Assembly: GCA_038210495.1 (NCBI GenBank)
Contig: JBBQWR010000045.1
Span: forward strand, 1 to 47,622
Source of the DNA: JBBQWR01 sp038210495
Lineage (GTDB): Bacteria; Planctomycetota; Planctomycetia; Pirellulales; DATAWG01
Direction of reading: 5' to 3'
DNA: 47,622 nucleotides
The stretch's first letter is position 1. Every line of letters starts with the position of its first letter. A model generated the notes under the pieces. It was not told where the DNA came from, searched no databases, and saw only the letters and a list, made by a program, of their open reading frames with translations. This document shows positions 1 to 7,545 of the stretch, piece by piece. A program made the translations under genes and the position numbers.

Positions 1-1
1 G

Positions 2-241
2 GCCGAGCTGCGTTACTTGCCCCCGTACTCGCCGGACCTAAACCCAATCGAGTTGGCGTTTTCCAAGCTCAAGAAATTGCTCCGCGACGGAGCGGAAAGG
101 ACCGTCGACAAGCTCTGGAACCTCTGCGGCAGAATCCTCGAGCAGTTCTCCGAAACCGAGTGCCGAAACTATTTTCAACACTGCGGATACCGCCACACAT
201 CAAATGAAACCGCTCTAAACGCCGTGACGATCGAAACTTAG
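2..241 (+). mobile_element. IS630-family transposase, C-terminal part
   Basis: Only the 3' end of the gene is inside the window; the frame is open from base 2 to a TAG at 239-241, about 79 residues. It contains the motif LRYLPPYSPDLNPIE, the hallmark of the C-terminal part of IS630/Tc1-mariner-like DDE transposases; the final Glu is the third catalytic acidic residue. The downstream residues (helical, Lys/Arg-rich, with a short QHCGY tail) fit the usual end of this family. The terminal inverted repeat and target TA cannot be identified with confidence in the sequence after the stop. Whether the whole element is intact depends on sequence to the left. Confidence 0.85.
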
Positions 242-411
242 CGCGTCGATTCACTGATATTTCTTTATCCACCGGCGCCTGTCAGCCGATGGTATCCGAG
301 TGGTCGACTTCCGAGCAGGCCGCGGGACAGTGGGTCGCTTACTCTGTTTCAGCCGCGCGAACCTCTATTTCGCCCGCCAGCTAGCATGATCGCCCGCCGA
401 GAGATCCGCGA

Positions 412-1665
412 ATGGCCGCCGTTTTGATGATTTCGTCGCATTCTCCCGACCAAGCGACCAAAGGCTGCGCCGCAAGACTGGCTGCGATGATCGAGCATCT
501 ATTCGCCCGCGGCCTCGAGATTGATTTTCTACATATCGCGCGACGGCGCGAGCGGATTGCGACGCTGCCCATCGCCCGGCGATGTCTGCGATCGGTGCGG
601 CACATCAGTCTCAAAAATCGGCCGCTGAACGCGACGATACCCAAGCCGATCCGAGCTGCCGCTCGGCCATCGAGTTCGATCGTGCTCCGCGAACTGCATC
701 GCTGGTCGCGAACACTGCATCATATTGCGCCGCTTGAGCAGGATATTGCCGAGGCGATTGATCGCTCCGACCCGGACCTTGTCTGGATCGACCACGCACA
801 GCTCGCCGCGGTCTTGCCGAGCGTCGACGCGCAGCCCGACCGCTCGTGGATCGTCGACACTCACGACGTGATGCATTTGCGCGACGAGAGTCGGCGGCGG
901 GCCGGATTGACGGTCGATTTCGACATTTCGCGGGCGGAAGAGATCCGGCTCTTGCAGCGGTTCCAGCTAGTAATCGCCATTCAAGACGCCGAGCAGGCCG
1001 TGTTCGAAGAGATGCTGCCGGGCCGCCGAGTCATCACGGTCGGTCATGCCCTGCAAGCGCGGCCACTTCCCGCTCGTCGGCCGACGATTTGTTTTGTCGG
1101 CAGCAAGATCGATGTCAACGTGCAGGGAATCACACGATTCATCGAGCAGTCCTGGCCGGCCATCGCGGCGAATTGCCCGGAGGCGCGGCTCGAGGTGGTC
1201 GGCACGGTTTGCAGAGCGGTCCAGGTCGAGCAACTCGCAACCCATGGCGGCGGTCGGATCGTGCTTCGCGGGTTGCTGCCCAGCACCCACGACATTTACG
1301 ACGGACCATCGGTGATGATCTGCCCGCTCTGGGCCGGCAGCGGACTGAAGATCAAGATGGTCGAGGCGCTGAGCTACGGCAAAGCCACCGTGACGACCCC
1401 CATCGGAGCCCAAGGTCTCGAGCCAGGCGCCGGCAAGGCGTTTTTGGTGGCTGAATCGCCGCGCGATTTTGTCGAACCGGTGCTGCGATTGCTGAGCGAC
1501 TCGCGCGAGCGCAATCGCGTGGAGGCGGCCGCCACGATCTTTGCGCGGCGGCAATTCTCCGAGCAGCGCGTCTGGCGCGAACTCGACGCCTCGCTCGATC
1601 AACTGCTTCGTCGCCCCACGCTGTCGAGGGCAACCCTGGCTCCGCCGCGGCGATCGGCTGCATGA
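412..1665 (+). CDS. Glycosyltransferase, GT4-like
   Basis: A 417-residue protein with a two-domain GT-B layout. The N-terminal half opens with a hydrophobic strand (MAAVLMISS) and a Gly/Ala-rich turn as in GT4 acceptor domains; a VDTHDVMHLRDESRRR segment lies near residue 150. The C-terminal half has the nucleotide-sugar domain: PTICFVGSKIDVNVQGI, then LEVVGTV, a GxLPSTHDIYDGPSVMICPL stretch and GSGLKIKMVEALSYGKATVT, where the Glu of the conserved EA(L/M) pair is typical. It probably transfers a sugar in surface polysaccharide or lipid glycosylation; the donor and acceptor cannot be read from sequence. It stands alone with no polysaccharide genes nearby. An alternative in-frame ATG is at 427. 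Confidence 0.82.
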   Translation: MAAVLMISSHSPDQATKGCAARLAAMIEHLFARGLEIDFLHIARRRERIATLPIARRCLRSVRHISLKNRPLNATIPKPIRAAARPSSSIVLRELHRWSRTLHHIAPLEQDIAEAIDRSDPDLVWIDHAQLAAVLPSVDAQPDRSWIVDTHDVMHLRDESRRRAGLTVDFDISRAEEIRLLQRFQLVIAIQDAEQAVFEEMLPGRRVITVGHALQARPLPARRPTICFVGSKIDVNVQGITRFIEQSWPAIAANCPEARLEVVGTVCRAVQVEQLATHGGGRIVLRGLLPSTHDIYDGPSVMICPLWAGSGLKIKMVEALSYGKATVTTPIGAQGLEPGAGKAFLVAESPRDFVEPVLRLLSDSRERNRVEAAATIFARRQFSEQRVWRELDASLDQLLRRPTLSRATLAPPRRSAA

Positions 1666-1801
1666 ACGACGGGGGAGCGCGGGGTGGATCAATTTCCAAT
1701 CCATCTCAATTCCGGTAGCCGCTGGGTGTCAGCACATCCGCGCACGGTTTTCACCGGCCAACTTTCCGCGCTGCTGGTCGCGCCGCGCGAGCCGGTCCGC
1801 T

Positions 1802-2527
1802 CTAGCTCGGCAAGTCAACGTTGTGATAGATGTCCTGCACATCATCGCAATCGTGCAGCATATGGATGAACTTTTCGAACAGGGGTAAGTCTTCCGGACT
1901 CATGGTCTTGCTGGTCTGAGGGAGGAAGGTGATCTCTTGGGTTTCCAACTCGACATCAGGAAACGCTTGCGACAATGCCGTTTTGACTTTGAAAAACTCG
2001 CCTGGGGGCGCAAAGATCGTAATGTGGCCAGCTTTGGATTCGATCTCATCGACATTGACGTCGGCGTCCATCATCGCTTCGAGCACTTGCTCTTCGTTGT
2101 CCCCTTTGAAGGACAGAATCGCCAATCGGTCAAACGACAGGGCGACACTGCCCGTCGCGGCCAATTTGGAGCCGGTCTTCGTGAAACAACTGCGGACCTC
2201 GGAAATCGTGCGTTGATTGTTATCCGTCAAACAATCGACGATGACCAACGAGCCCCCAGGACCAAAACCTTCGTAGCGGGCGGATAAGAAGTCCTCGCCG
2301 CCAACGCCACGCGCTTTCTGAACCGCCTTTTCAATCACGTGTGCGGGAACTTGATCCTTTTTGGCTTTCTCGATCAAGCTGCGCAAACCCGGATTGGAAT
2401 CGGGATCCGCCACGCCGTTCTTGGCGGCGACGTACAAAAGCCGGCCATATTTGGAATACAGCTTCGACTTCTGAGCAGCCGTCTTAAAGATCGCGTTCTT
2501 GCGATTTTCGAAATTTCTTCCCATCAC
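1802..2527 (-). CDS. YebC/PmpR-family protein, YeeN subtype
   Basis: A 241-residue full-length member of the YebC/TACO1 family. The N-terminus MGRNFENRKNAIFKTAAQKS followed by KLYSKYGRLLYVAAKNG resembles the E. coli YeeN branch rather than classic YebC (which begins MAGHSKW). YPGFGPGG-type (here YEGFGPGGSLVIVDCLTDN) and DDPNRT-like (NQRTISEVR) signatures of the family follow. Members are described as DNA-binding regulators and, more recently, as ribosome-associated factors that help translate difficult sequences; the role here cannot be chosen from sequence. It is divergently oriented from the SNF2 gene, sharing a 214-bp intergenic region. Confidence 0.93.
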   Translation of the reverse strand: MMGRNFENRKNAIFKTAAQKSKLYSKYGRLLYVAAKNGVADPDSNPGLRSLIEKAKKDQVPAHVIEKAVQKARGVGGEDFLSARYEGFGPGGSLVIVDCLTDNNQRTISEVRSCFTKTGSKLAATGSVALSFDRLAILSFKGDNEEQVLEAMMDADVNVDEIESKAGHITIFAPPGEFFKVKTALSQAFPDVELETQEITFLPQTSKTMSPEDLPLFEKFIHMLHDCDDVQDIYHNVDLPS

Positions 2528-2741
2528 AATTCTCGTTTCGTTTTCGAGCCCATCCGACGACCGTCGGAGATTGTCCCTTTTTCCGGTGGCGCCGCAGCTC
2601 GTCTGACAAGCGGAATCGCCGCATCGATCGTAATTCTAACGATTTGTCGATTTGGTGTCGCGTAGCGCCGCGACGTCGCCCCACTACCATCGCCATCACC
2701 AAATGTTAAGATGACACTCAATTCATCGGGAACTGCGGAGA

Positions 2742-4688
2742 ATGGATTCCATGGCCTTGCAGGGATTGTCGCACGGACGCTCGACGGGCGGCGATGACGA
2801 TTCATCCGAGGACGCCGCAAAGCCGCACGCCGATCGCTGGCTGACTCCTGGCGGGATCCCTGTTTCCTTCAACGCCGAGCCGTTTCATCCGGGGCGCGGC
2901 GGCGCCGATCCTCGCGACCTCTGGCTGCACCAGGAGCATGCGCGGCTTAGTCTGCTGCGCGGGTTCGACGAACTTCTCTGTCTCGAAGGCTTGCACGGCG
3001 TCGAGCATTTGCCGCATCAGATCGAAACGGTTCGCAAGGTGCTGCGGCACTTTCATGGCCGAGTGCTTTTGGCCGACGAGGTCGGTCTGGGCAAGACCAT
3101 CGAGGCCTGTTTGCTGCTCCGCGAGTATCTGCTGCGCGGCATGGCGCGGCGGGTGTTGATTCTCGTGCCCGCCCCGCTCGTCTCGCAGTGGCACGAGGAA
3201 TTGAGCAGCAAATTCGACCTCGAATTCACGATTCCGCCCAAGGGCGTCGCGGCCGACCGAGCCGAGTTTTGGGCCAGCCACGACCGCGTGCTGGCGTCGC
3301 TGGCCTTCGTGAAAACCAAGAAGCGGGGAGCGATTGTCGCGGCCGAACCCTGGGACCTGGTGATCGTCGACGAGGCTCACCACTGCAAAAACCGGGCAAC
3401 GCTCAATTGGCAATTGGTCAACTCGCTCCAGAGGCGGTTCATGTTCCTGCTCTCGGCGACCCCTGTGCAGAACAATCTGATTGAGCTCTACAACTTGCTC
3501 ACGCTGCTGGCGCCCGGCCATCTGCGGACCGAGGCCGATTTCAAAAGGCGGTTCGTCAAACGGGGGAACCCACGCGACGCGCTCAACCGCGAGCGGCTGA
3601 GGTCGCTGCTGGGCGAGGTGATGATCCGCAACACGCGGAGCCTTGTGCAACTCAATCTCCCAGCCCGATACGCCCAGACGGTGCTGGCCAAACCGGAGGG
3701 CGCCGAAGCCGAATTGTACGCGAAGCTGACGGAGTTCTTGCGCAGCCGCGGCAGTGGATTGGTGAGCCGTATCGAATCGGCCGACGACGGGGTGGCGGAC
3801 GATTTTGACCAGACCGATCCGGCGTTCGACACAGCAGGCGGCACGGTTGCTGACACGGACGGCAGCGCGGTTAGCAACACAGTTAGCGGCCCGATCAAAA
3901 ATGGGACGCCCGTCTCGCGGATGCAGTTGAGCAGCCTGCTCGCCGCGCAAGGCAGCCACCCGGTGACCGTGGCCGCGTCGCTCGAGCGGATCGGGCTAGC
4001 CGATCCCGAGGCCGCCGCGCTGGCCCGGTTGGCTGCGTCGATCGGCGCGTCGGCGAAGGATGCTCGACTACTGGAGCTGGTCCAGAACTCGCACCAACAC
4101 AAGCTGCTGATCTTCGTCAACTTCCGCCGCACTTTGGCCCACGTTCAGCGGCTCTTTGAGTCGCGGGACCTGCAATTCTCGGTATTTTCGGGGGAGCAGA
4201 CGGCTCACCAAAAGGATGAGGCCGTCGCGGCCTTTCGCGACCGCGTGCCGATCATGCTTTGCACGGAGTCCGGGGGCGAAGGGCGCAATTTGCAGTTTGC
4301 CGACACGCTCATCAACTACGATCTTCCCTGGAATCCGATGAAGATCGAGCAACGGATCGGCCGCGTGCATCGCTACGGCCAGACGCGCGAGGTGTTCGTC
4401 TTCAATCTCTGCACGGCCGGTTCGCTGGAGGCCCGGATTCTAAACGTGCTGAACGAGAAAATTCGGATGTTCGAGTTGGTTGTGGGAGAGGTGGGCTCGC
4501 TCCTGGGTAACCTGCAGGACGGCGACCAGTTCGAGTCGCTGGTGCTGAATCTCTGGCTCCGATCCCGCGACGATTCCGAACTCGATCAATCGTTCAAAAC
4601 GCTGGGCGAGACGCTGCTGGAGGCCCAGGAACAATATGTGCAGGCCAAGGAATTGGACGAAGCACTGTTCGGCGAGGATTTTCAATAG
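2742..4688 (+). CDS. SNF2-like DEAD/DEAH-box helicase
   Basis: A 648-residue superfamily-2 ATPase with all core motifs: Walker A DEVGLGKT (112-119), DEAH box VDEAHHCKN (209-217), SATPVQNN (238-245), and in the second RecA domain ESGGEGRNLQFAD and DLPWNPMKIEQRIGRVHRYG (motif VI arginine fingers). This order and the 'DEVGLGKTIEA' form are typical of RapA/SNF2 translocases acting on duplex DNA or on RNA polymerase or protein complexes. A low-complexity insert rich in Asp, Thr and Ser (about 355-395) separates the two RecA lobes. It has no obvious accessory DNA-binding domain, and the next gene starts 2 nt after its stop, suggesting an obligate partner. An alternative start is the ATG at 2751. 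Confidence 0.93.
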   Translation: MDSMALQGLSHGRSTGGDDDSSEDAAKPHADRWLTPGGIPVSFNAEPFHPGRGGADPRDLWLHQEHARLSLLRGFDELLCLEGLHGVEHLPHQIETVRKVLRHFHGRVLLADEVGLGKTIEACLLLREYLLRGMARRVLILVPAPLVSQWHEELSSKFDLEFTIPPKGVAADRAEFWASHDRVLASLAFVKTKKRGAIVAAEPWDLVIVDEAHHCKNRATLNWQLVNSLQRRFMFLLSATPVQNNLIELYNLLTLLAPGHLRTEADFKRRFVKRGNPRDALNRERLRSLLGEVMIRNTRSLVQLNLPARYAQTVLAKPEGAEAELYAKLTEFLRSRGSGLVSRIESADDGVADDFDQTDPAFDTAGGTVADTDGSAVSNTVSGPIKNGTPVSRMQLSSLLAAQGSHPVTVAASLERIGLADPEAAALARLAASIGASAKDARLLELVQNSHQHKLLIFVNFRRTLAHVQRLFESRDLQFSVFSGEQTAHQKDEAVAAFRDRVPIMLCTESGGEGRNLQFADTLINYDLPWNPMKIEQRIGRVHRYGQTREVFVFNLCTAGSLEARILNVLNEKIRMFELVVGEVGSLLGNLQDGDQFESLVLNLWLRSRDDSELDQSFKTLGETLLEAQEQYVQAKELDEALFGEDFQ

Positions 4689-4690
4689 CC

Positions 4691-5749
4691 ATGTCCGCCG
4701 TAGCTCTCTATCGCGATTTGCAGACGTTTGCCGTCGAACTGTTTGAACGGGGCGGCGGGCTCGCCGATTGGCCCGAGCCTGAGGCCCCTGGCTCGGTCGT
4801 GATGCCGCGGGCCGTGGCGGCCGCCGCCCATCTGCCGGGCGAGGAATTTTCATTGGGCAAGGTCGCGGCGCCGGGGCTTCTGCAAGTCGGCTTGTCGGGC
4901 GAATTCCTCGACGTGGCGGCCCGCGTGTTGGACGTAGCCGTCCCACGCGACGGTTCGTTTTGCATCCCGGAGCGTTATCTTACCAGCCGAGACCTGTCGG
5001 ACAAGATCGACCATACGTTCGGTTGGCAGAACGCCCGAGCCAAATACGGCGCCGCCGAACCGGCCTTGGTCGAATATCACCTGTGGACGCTGCTCGGCTC
5101 GCTCCGGTCCGAGGACGTCTGGGAAGCGATCTTCCGCGTCGCGATCAACGCCGAGAACCAGGCCGTCGTCGAATTGCCAGATGTGTTTAGGGAGCCCGAC
5201 GTATTTCGGGAGCCGGACATGCTCGCCGACCAACCGCCCAGCGCGGCCGACGAGCCGAGCACCTACGCAACCGCGATCGCCGAGGGTAAGCGACGGCTCG
5301 TCGCGGCGTCAGGCGAGTTCGTTCTCCGGATCGAGCGGCGGCTGGACCGAGACCGTAAGCGGCTGCAGGATTATTATCGAGCCTTGTCGCGCGAAGCGGA
5401 CGGCTCGAAGCGCCGCGCGGCGGCGGCCCTATCGCCCGACGAAATCGCAGCCAAGAAGCGGGCCGTGGATTTGGAGTTACGCCGCAAGCTGGCCGAATTG
5501 AACGAAAACTACGCCCTGCGAGCGGCGCTACGGCCGGTGGTCGTGGCCCGGGTCCGAATTCCGGCGATTGTTGTTCCGATCATGATTCAGCGGAAGCAAG
5601 CGTTCCGCGAATACCGTTTGTACTGGAACTCACTGCTCAAAAAATTCGAGCCGCTATCGTGCAGCCATTGCCGCCGCGCGACATTCAAGGCAACATTCGC
5701 CAACGAAACCGTGAATTTGCTTTGCAATATTTGTGCGGGAGGAACCTGA
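4691..5749 (+). CDS. Uncharacterised zinc-ribbon/coiled-coil protein coupled to SNF2 helicase
   Basis: A 352-residue protein I cannot assign to a named family. It starts 2 nt after the helicase stop codon, so the two are almost certainly co-translated. Visible parts: a globular N-terminal region (1-160), a short acidic linker holding a tandem heptad-like repeat PDVFRE/PDVFRE (163-176), a long charged helical region rich in Arg, Lys, Glu and Ala (about 195-285) likely to form a coiled coil, and a C-terminal CxxC...CxxC pair (Cys324, 327, 345, 348) that should bind zinc. Such an arrangement suits a nucleic-acid or protein adaptor that targets the neighbouring ATPase. Function is inference only. 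Confidence 0.8.
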   Translation: MSAVALYRDLQTFAVELFERGGGLADWPEPEAPGSVVMPRAVAAAAHLPGEEFSLGKVAAPGLLQVGLSGEFLDVAARVLDVAVPRDGSFCIPERYLTSRDLSDKIDHTFGWQNARAKYGAAEPALVEYHLWTLLGSLRSEDVWEAIFRVAINAENQAVVELPDVFREPDVFREPDMLADQPPSAADEPSTYATAIAEGKRRLVAASGEFVLRIERRLDRDRKRLQDYYRALSREADGSKRRAAAALSPDEIAAKKRAVDLELRRKLAELNENYALRAALRPVVVARVRIPAIVVPIMIQRKQAFREYRLYWNSLLKKFEPLSCSHCRRATFKATFANETVNLLCNICAGGT

Positions 5750-5903
5750 AATTATAACGAGAAATCGAGGCCGACTAGCTGCGATGGGTTCCCAATCAAC
5801 CTTTACCAGGTGACCGATACGGTCCTGCGGTCGAAGTGACCGACGCGCGTAAATCCGACTTAGTTAACCACAGAAAACGGTGGTCGGATGGGATTCTAAA
5901 GAA

Positions 5904-6060
5904 TCAAAGTTGCTCACGGGTTTTCGCTTTTTGGCTCGCTGAATTGCGTTCCAGTTCCTCTGCCAGGGCGAGCACGCCGAGATGGCACGCTTCGATTCCC
6001 TGGACAACGCAAAGCTTTAACACCTCCATGACCTCTTCCATGGTCGCGCCAAGTTTAACG
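5904..6060 (-). pseudogene. Remnant of carboxymuconolactone decarboxylase/AhpD-like gene (C-terminus)
   Basis: On the minus strand an open stretch ending at a TGA (5904-5906) translates to VKLGATMEEVMEVLKLCVV, then QGIEACHLGVLALAEEL and a short polar tail. This matches the C-terminal helices of the carboxymuconolactone decarboxylase/AhpD fold ('GATxEEIxEVL ... G'). There is no start codon with the N-terminal half: similarity stops abruptly near 6060, where a plus-strand remnant of a different gene begins. Boundaries are approximate. The peptide match is from memory of the family; a profile search would settle it. Confidence 0.5.
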
Positions 6061-6240
6061 CTGTTCGGCCTGGTCTTTACGCCCGTCTTTTATTCGGTCG
6101 TCATGAAATTCGCGGAGTGCAAGTCGGCAGCGGCGCCGAAAAATCACCCTGCCGGTCCCGGCGACGACGGCGCGGCAACGAAATCGGCCGCCAAGCCCGT
6201 CGTAACCGCCCCCGCTATGCCAGTCACCGACGGGCGATAA
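6052..6240 (+). pseudogene. Remnant of RND efflux transporter (C-terminal end)
   Basis: The plus-strand frame ending in TAA at 6240 contains TLFGLVFTPVFYSVVMKFAE, which resembles the last transmembrane helix of AcrB/HAE1-type RND pumps ('TLFxxPVFY'). It is followed by an Ala/Pro/Lys-rich hydrophilic tail as often seen after that helix. Only some 60 residues of a ~1050-residue protein remain; the upstream part of the same frame is antisense to the decarboxylase-like remnant and is not RND-like. The following export operon starts 120 bp downstream, so the fragment may be a leftover of an efflux locus rearranged at this point. Confidence 0.5.
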
Positions 6241-6362
6241 CGGTCCTGCAGCACGAAGCTCCGGCCGGCGAGGGGACAAACCTGCTTGCAAGGTGATTCG
6301 GCGCCTCCTATGATCCATCGGCTCTCTTGTAGGTAGTGCGCCGCGGTAGGAGGCTAGGAGGC

Positions 6363-7436
6363 ATGGTCATGAAGCGCCTGGTTCGGGTCGGCGTCGTAGT
6401 TGTTTTAATCGCGGGCGGTTTTGCTTTTTGGAAGCTGAACCAGAAGTCGTCATTGCCCGAGGGAATCGTATCGGGCAACGGCCGGATCGAGGCGACTCAG
6501 ACCGACGTGGCGCCGAAATACGCCGGCCGCGTCAAGGAGATTCTCGCCAAGCAGGGAGATCTTGTCGCGGCGGGGCAAGTACTGGTTCAGATGGAGACTA
6601 GCGAGTTCGAGGCCCAACTCGCCAACGCCTTGGCCAGAGAAAAAGAGGCCGAAGCCAATTTGGCCGGCGCCGAAGCCAATATCAAGCAGTCCGAAGCCGA
6701 CATCGAAGTGGCCAAGTCGGATATTGTGAAATCCGAACACGACGTCACGTTTGCAAGACAACAAACGGCCCGCGCCGACGAGTTGTTGTCTAAGAAGGTG
6801 ATGTCCAAAGAAGAACATGACAAGCGGCTTACTGAACTGAACGTCTCCATGGCCGCCCTGGAGGCCGCCAACGCGAAACGTCGAGCGGTTGAAGCAGCGT
6901 CGGATGCCGCCAACTCGAAACGGCGGGCGGCTAAGAAGGGTATCGACGCCTACACCGCTGATGCCAGGCTTGTTCAATCGCAGATCGATGATTCAACGCT
7001 CAAAGCAGCCGTCGAAGGTCGCGTGCTTTATCGCCTGGCCGAGCCGAACGAAGTGCTGTCGGCCGGTGGCAAGGCGCTCACCCTGGTGAGTCTCGAAGAC
7101 GTCTATATGACGATTTACCTCCCATCGCAGGAGGCCACGCGATTGAAGATGGGCGGCGAAGGCCGGATTGTACTCGATGCCGCCCCCGATTTTGCCGTCC
7201 GCGCCCATATCACTTTCGTCGCGCCCGAGGCTCAATTCACCCCCAAGCAGGTCGAAACCAAGAGCGAACGGGACAAGCTGATGTTCAAGGTCAAGCTGAC
7301 CGTTCCGCCTGAGACGGTGAAAAAGTACATCGAACGGGTCAAGTTGGGCATACGTGGCGAAGGGTATGTGCGGACGGATGAATCGGTAGCTTGGCCGCCG
7401 TTTCTCGAGCGAGAATTTGCCGGGGCGAAACCCTAG
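6363..7436 (+). CDS. HlyD-family membrane fusion (adaptor) protein, YhiI-like
   Basis: A 357-residue periplasmic adaptor. It has an N-terminal signal-anchor (about residues 7-22, VGVVVVLIAGGFAFW), a first lipoyl half-motif (GNGRIEATQTDVAPKYAGRV), a long Ala/Glu/Lys-rich coiled-coil hairpin (about 75-205), the second lipoyl half (DSTLKAAVEGRVLYRLAEPN) and a beta-barrel domain. It should link the inner-membrane ABC permeases encoded downstream to an outer-membrane channel, as YhiI does beside RbbA and YhhJ in E. coli. Start choice: two perfect AGGAGG boxes precede two in-frame ATGs, AGGAGG 6348-6353 for ATG 6363 and AGGAGG 6356-6361 for ATG 6369; both are plausible. A GTG at 6336 is less likely. 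Confidence 0.9.
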   Translation: MVMKRLVRVGVVVVLIAGGFAFWKLNQKSSLPEGIVSGNGRIEATQTDVAPKYAGRVKEILAKQGDLVAAGQVLVQMETSEFEAQLANALAREKEAEANLAGAEANIKQSEADIEVAKSDIVKSEHDVTFARQQTARADELLSKKVMSKEEHDKRLTELNVSMAALEAANAKRRAVEAASDAANSKRRAAKKGIDAYTADARLVQSQIDDSTLKAAVEGRVLYRLAEPNEVLSAGGKALTLVSLEDVYMTIYLPSQEATRLKMGGEGRIVLDAAPDFAVRAHITFVAPEAQFTPKQVETKSERDKLMFKVKLTVPPETVKKYIERVKLGIRGEGYVRTDESVAWPPFLEREFAGAKP

Positions 7437-7545
7437 GCTGAACCGCGCATTCAGCGAGCGCGGCCGCGATGACGCAACCGACGGCGGCGGACACATTTCT
7501 CAGCGGTGCTCATTTCCCGGATACTTATTAGTCCCTCACTGAAAA

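Noticed and set aside
967..1704. 245-codon minus-strand frame under the glycosyltransferase
   Set aside because: Arg-rich shadow of a recognisable glycosyltransferase, no motif.
2802..3959. 385-codon open frame antisense to the SNF2-like helicase
   Set aside because: Same reason: overlaps conserved helicase motifs on the other strand, no independent support.
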